Shown here: positions 35,433-36,877 of the stretch, piece by piece
Layout: every line of letters starts with the position of its first letter
How positions within the stretch are numbered: the first letter of the stretch is position 1
NCBI GenBank assembly: GCA_028456385.1
Contig: JALNQF010000387.1
Coordinates: 1 to 36,877 of the forward strand
Source: Ophiosphaerella korrae
Taxonomy: Eukaryota > Ascomycota > Dothideomycetes > Pleosporales > Phaeosphaeriaceae
DNA: 36,877 bases
Direction: 5' to 3'
Program-made: the position numbers and the translations under genes
Notes under the pieces: generated by a model
Database searches by the model: none
Told to the model about the DNA's origin: nothing
The model's input: only the letters and a program-made list of their open reading frames with translations

Positions 35433-35632
35433 TATAGTTAGTAGTAATACTTATTATTATAATAGTATTAGTAATTTAATTATAAACCTAGAGCGATAAT
35501 ACTAAGATAGTTATAAAATATCTTCTATTATTTATAGCTTATTATAGATTATAATACAAGCTTTTATTATTACCTCTTAATCTACTAATAACTAAAGGCT
35601 ACTAAGAAGTTAACCTTAGTAAGCTTATTATA
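35433..35632 (+). repeat. B2 3' LTR, last part
   Basis: After A1 the B2 LTR resumes (tatagttagtagtaatacttatt...) and follows the B4 LTR (16077-16276) to the same terminal GCTTATTATA. The first five bases are the A1 target duplication. Confidence 0.87.
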
Positions 35633-36778
35633 TATCTTCTTATAGTTACCCTTTTTTATCTATACTTATCTATTTTACTAGGTAGTAGTTTCTACTATTA
35701 TAGAGCTAGTATACTAAGATCTCTTTAACTTTCTATTCTTTTTATTCTCTATATATATCTACTTTATATACTAGTAGTTCTACGTTCTATAGTACTATCT
35801 TAAGTAGTACTATATAAAAAGTTAGGTATATCCTTATCTTACTTAGTAGCTTTAACTTAAATATAACTAGTATAACTTTGTTCTCTACTTTATATAGTCT
35901 TATTTTAACGTAGTCTAGTTTTAAGCTTAGTTATTTACTCTTAATATTTTTCTATACTAACTATACTTTTTCTTTCTTTCTAAATTAAGGTCCTTCTTTA
36001 TATTTTTTATTGTAGTACTTTACTATTTAATTATATAGGAATTCTACGTCCTATCTTAATTAATTATATATATTCTTAAGTCTATTAGTAAGGTTTTTTC
36101 TTCTTAGAGACTAAGATATCTATAATCTTAGTATTCTATATATATTAGGGTTAAATCTATAGTTTATAAAAAAAAGTAATACTTTTATTACTATATTCTT
36201 TACGATATTATATACTAACTATACTATTAGTAGTAACTATACCTAATTATTCTAGTTGTAGTTAAGATAGTATCTTAAGTATTATTCTACTATCTAATAT
36301 ATTTATTCTAACAATCTATCTATCTATAGGTAATATATAGTAGATATTATATATTTAATTTCTAATTACGCTATTATTATTCCTTATAGTTTTAATATAA
36401 ATTTTATATCTCTATCTATAATAATTTTATCTAGTAGTCTATATTAACTAATTATAGTTCCTAGAACCTAGTATATAGTAACTTCTATCTTGCTTTTCTC
36501 TTTATATAGTCTAAAGTATAAGTACTTTATAAGTTTATCTACTATTATTAGGATTCTATTATACTTAACTCCTAATATTAGGTTTTTAGACTTTAGTAGC
36601 TTTGTAATAAAATCTATTGTAATAACTCTCTATAGTTATTCTAGTACTTCTACTAGTTATAGTATTCTATATAGTATATATTAATTATACTTATTCTTTT
36701 AGTATTCTATATAGTCTTATAGTACTTCTATTACTAGTTATCTTACTCTTAGGATATAATACTTTTATAATAGTCTAT
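35633..36778 (-). pseudogene. B1 family B pol fragment: integrase to chromodomain
   Basis: This is a - strand fragment matching B3 from about 2741 to 3880, so it covers the integrase zinc-binding and catalytic regions back from a truncated chromodomain. It starts where the B2 LTR ends, which makes it the target into which B2 inserted. Its other part should lie left of the window. It ends at an inverted family A LTR at 36779. Like the other copies it has lost all frames to TAA/TAG. No LTR of its own is present. Confidence 0.8.
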
Positions 36779-36877
36779 TGTAAGGTAGACTTTACGTAAG
36801 ATAACTTAATAAAGTAGTTTTAATAATTAACTAAAAAGAGTAAATAGTAGATAAAGCTATCTAAGTAAGTACTAGGT
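36779..36877 (-). repeat. Family A LTR fragment, inverted, 3' part
   Basis: This is the reverse complement of bases 1-99, identical at 97 of 99 positions by my alignment. Its terminus at 36779 reads TGTAAGG, that is ACCTTACA on the LTR strand, the only copy that keeps the original CA end. The rest of the LTR lies to the right of the window. It sits in the integrase region of B1. Confidence 0.9.

Larger units (their letters stand above)
100..35632 (+). mobile_element. Family B Ty3/gypsy element B2, interrupted host element
   Basis: B2 is a + strand family B retroelement split by four later insertions. Its pieces are 100-1579 (end of gag, linker, protease), 8664-9240 (start of reverse transcriptase), 16282-19261 (rest of reverse transcriptase to the polypurine tract) and a 3' LTR in three parts (19262-19420, 19646-19750, 35438-35632). 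Joined in order, the pieces are colinear with complete element B4. The 5' LTR and most of gag are missing because a family A LTR abuts at base 99. The summed 3' LTR is about 459 bp, matching the 460-bp 5' LTR of B4, so B2 and B4 are the same LTR subtype. Every coding part carries many TAA/TAG stops typical of RIP, so the element is dead. It had itself inserted into B1, which resumes at 35633. Confidence 0.85.

Noticed and set aside
36490..36684. 64-codon ATG-started frame on the + strand
   Set aside because: It is antisense to the integrase remnant of B1. The ATG-like start and openness are by chance; the homologous stretch in B3 (about 3600-3790) does not preserve it as a gene.
1..36877. A single giant DNA transposon or Starship-like element bounded by inverted repeats
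   Set aside because: The terminal repeats are halves of retroelement LTRs that also occur internally, and no captain recombinase, transposase or cargo gene is visible.
1..36877. Mitochondrial or apicomplexan-type AT-rich genome
   Set aside because: The AT richness comes with degraded but alignable Ty3/gypsy polyproteins and C-to-T changes confined to CpA context; no mitochondrial genes or tRNAs are present.

Overview
The window holds no intact gene. It is an AT-rich, repeat-packed block of degenerate LTR retrotransposons inserted into one another. CpA and TpG dinucleotides are almost absent, TpA is everywhere, and CpG survives. In the decayed reading frames nearly every expected Gln or Trp codon is TAA/TAG and nearly every Cys codon is TAT/TAC. 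That is the footprint of repeat-induced point mutation (RIP), so the DNA most likely comes from a filamentous ascomycete (Pezizomycotina), in an AT-isochore, heterochromatic or centromere-like region. I see no tRNA, rRNA, CRISPR array, or host gene.

Two Ty3/gypsy chromodomain families explain almost every base. Family A has variable LTRs of 220-332 bp, originally TGTAAGGG...CCTTACA. Family B has LTRs of 427-460 bp, originally TGTTATAGG...TTACA, and occurs in two LTR subtypes. The layout is: 1-99, a piece of a family A LTR; 100-1579, B2 (family B, + strand, 5' part missing); 1585-8658, complete B3 (family B, - strand) inserted into B2; 8659-9245, B2 continues into its reverse transcriptase; 9246-16276, complete B4 (family B, + strand) inserted into the B2 reverse transcriptase; 16277-19420, the rest of B2 pol and the start of its 3' LTR; 19421-19640, a solo family A LTR inside that LTR; 19641-19750, more of the B2 LTR; 19751-35432, complete A1 (family A, + strand) in the same LTR, itself carrying complete B5 (family B, + strand, 23327-30351) in its protease region; 35433-35632, the last part of the B2 3' LTR; 35633-36778, B1, a - strand family B pol fragment into which B2 had inserted; 36779-36877, a family A LTR piece in inverted orientation.

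Five-base target-site duplications support the nesting: B3 actaa, B5 ctaag, solo LTR agtag, A1 tatag, and B4 gagta with one mismatch. The order of insertion is B1, then B2, then B3, B4, the solo A LTR and A1 in unknown order, then B5 after A1.

The full family B elements run LTR - gag (with two CCHC zinc knuckles) - long linker - protease - reverse transcriptase - RNase H - integrase - chromodomain - about 650 bp - polypurine tract - LTR. The most unexpected signal lies in that 650 bp. On the strand opposite to pol, all four family B copies keep the same long, nearly stop-free frame followed by a coiled-coil-like second frame, a candidate antisense gene of the retroelement.
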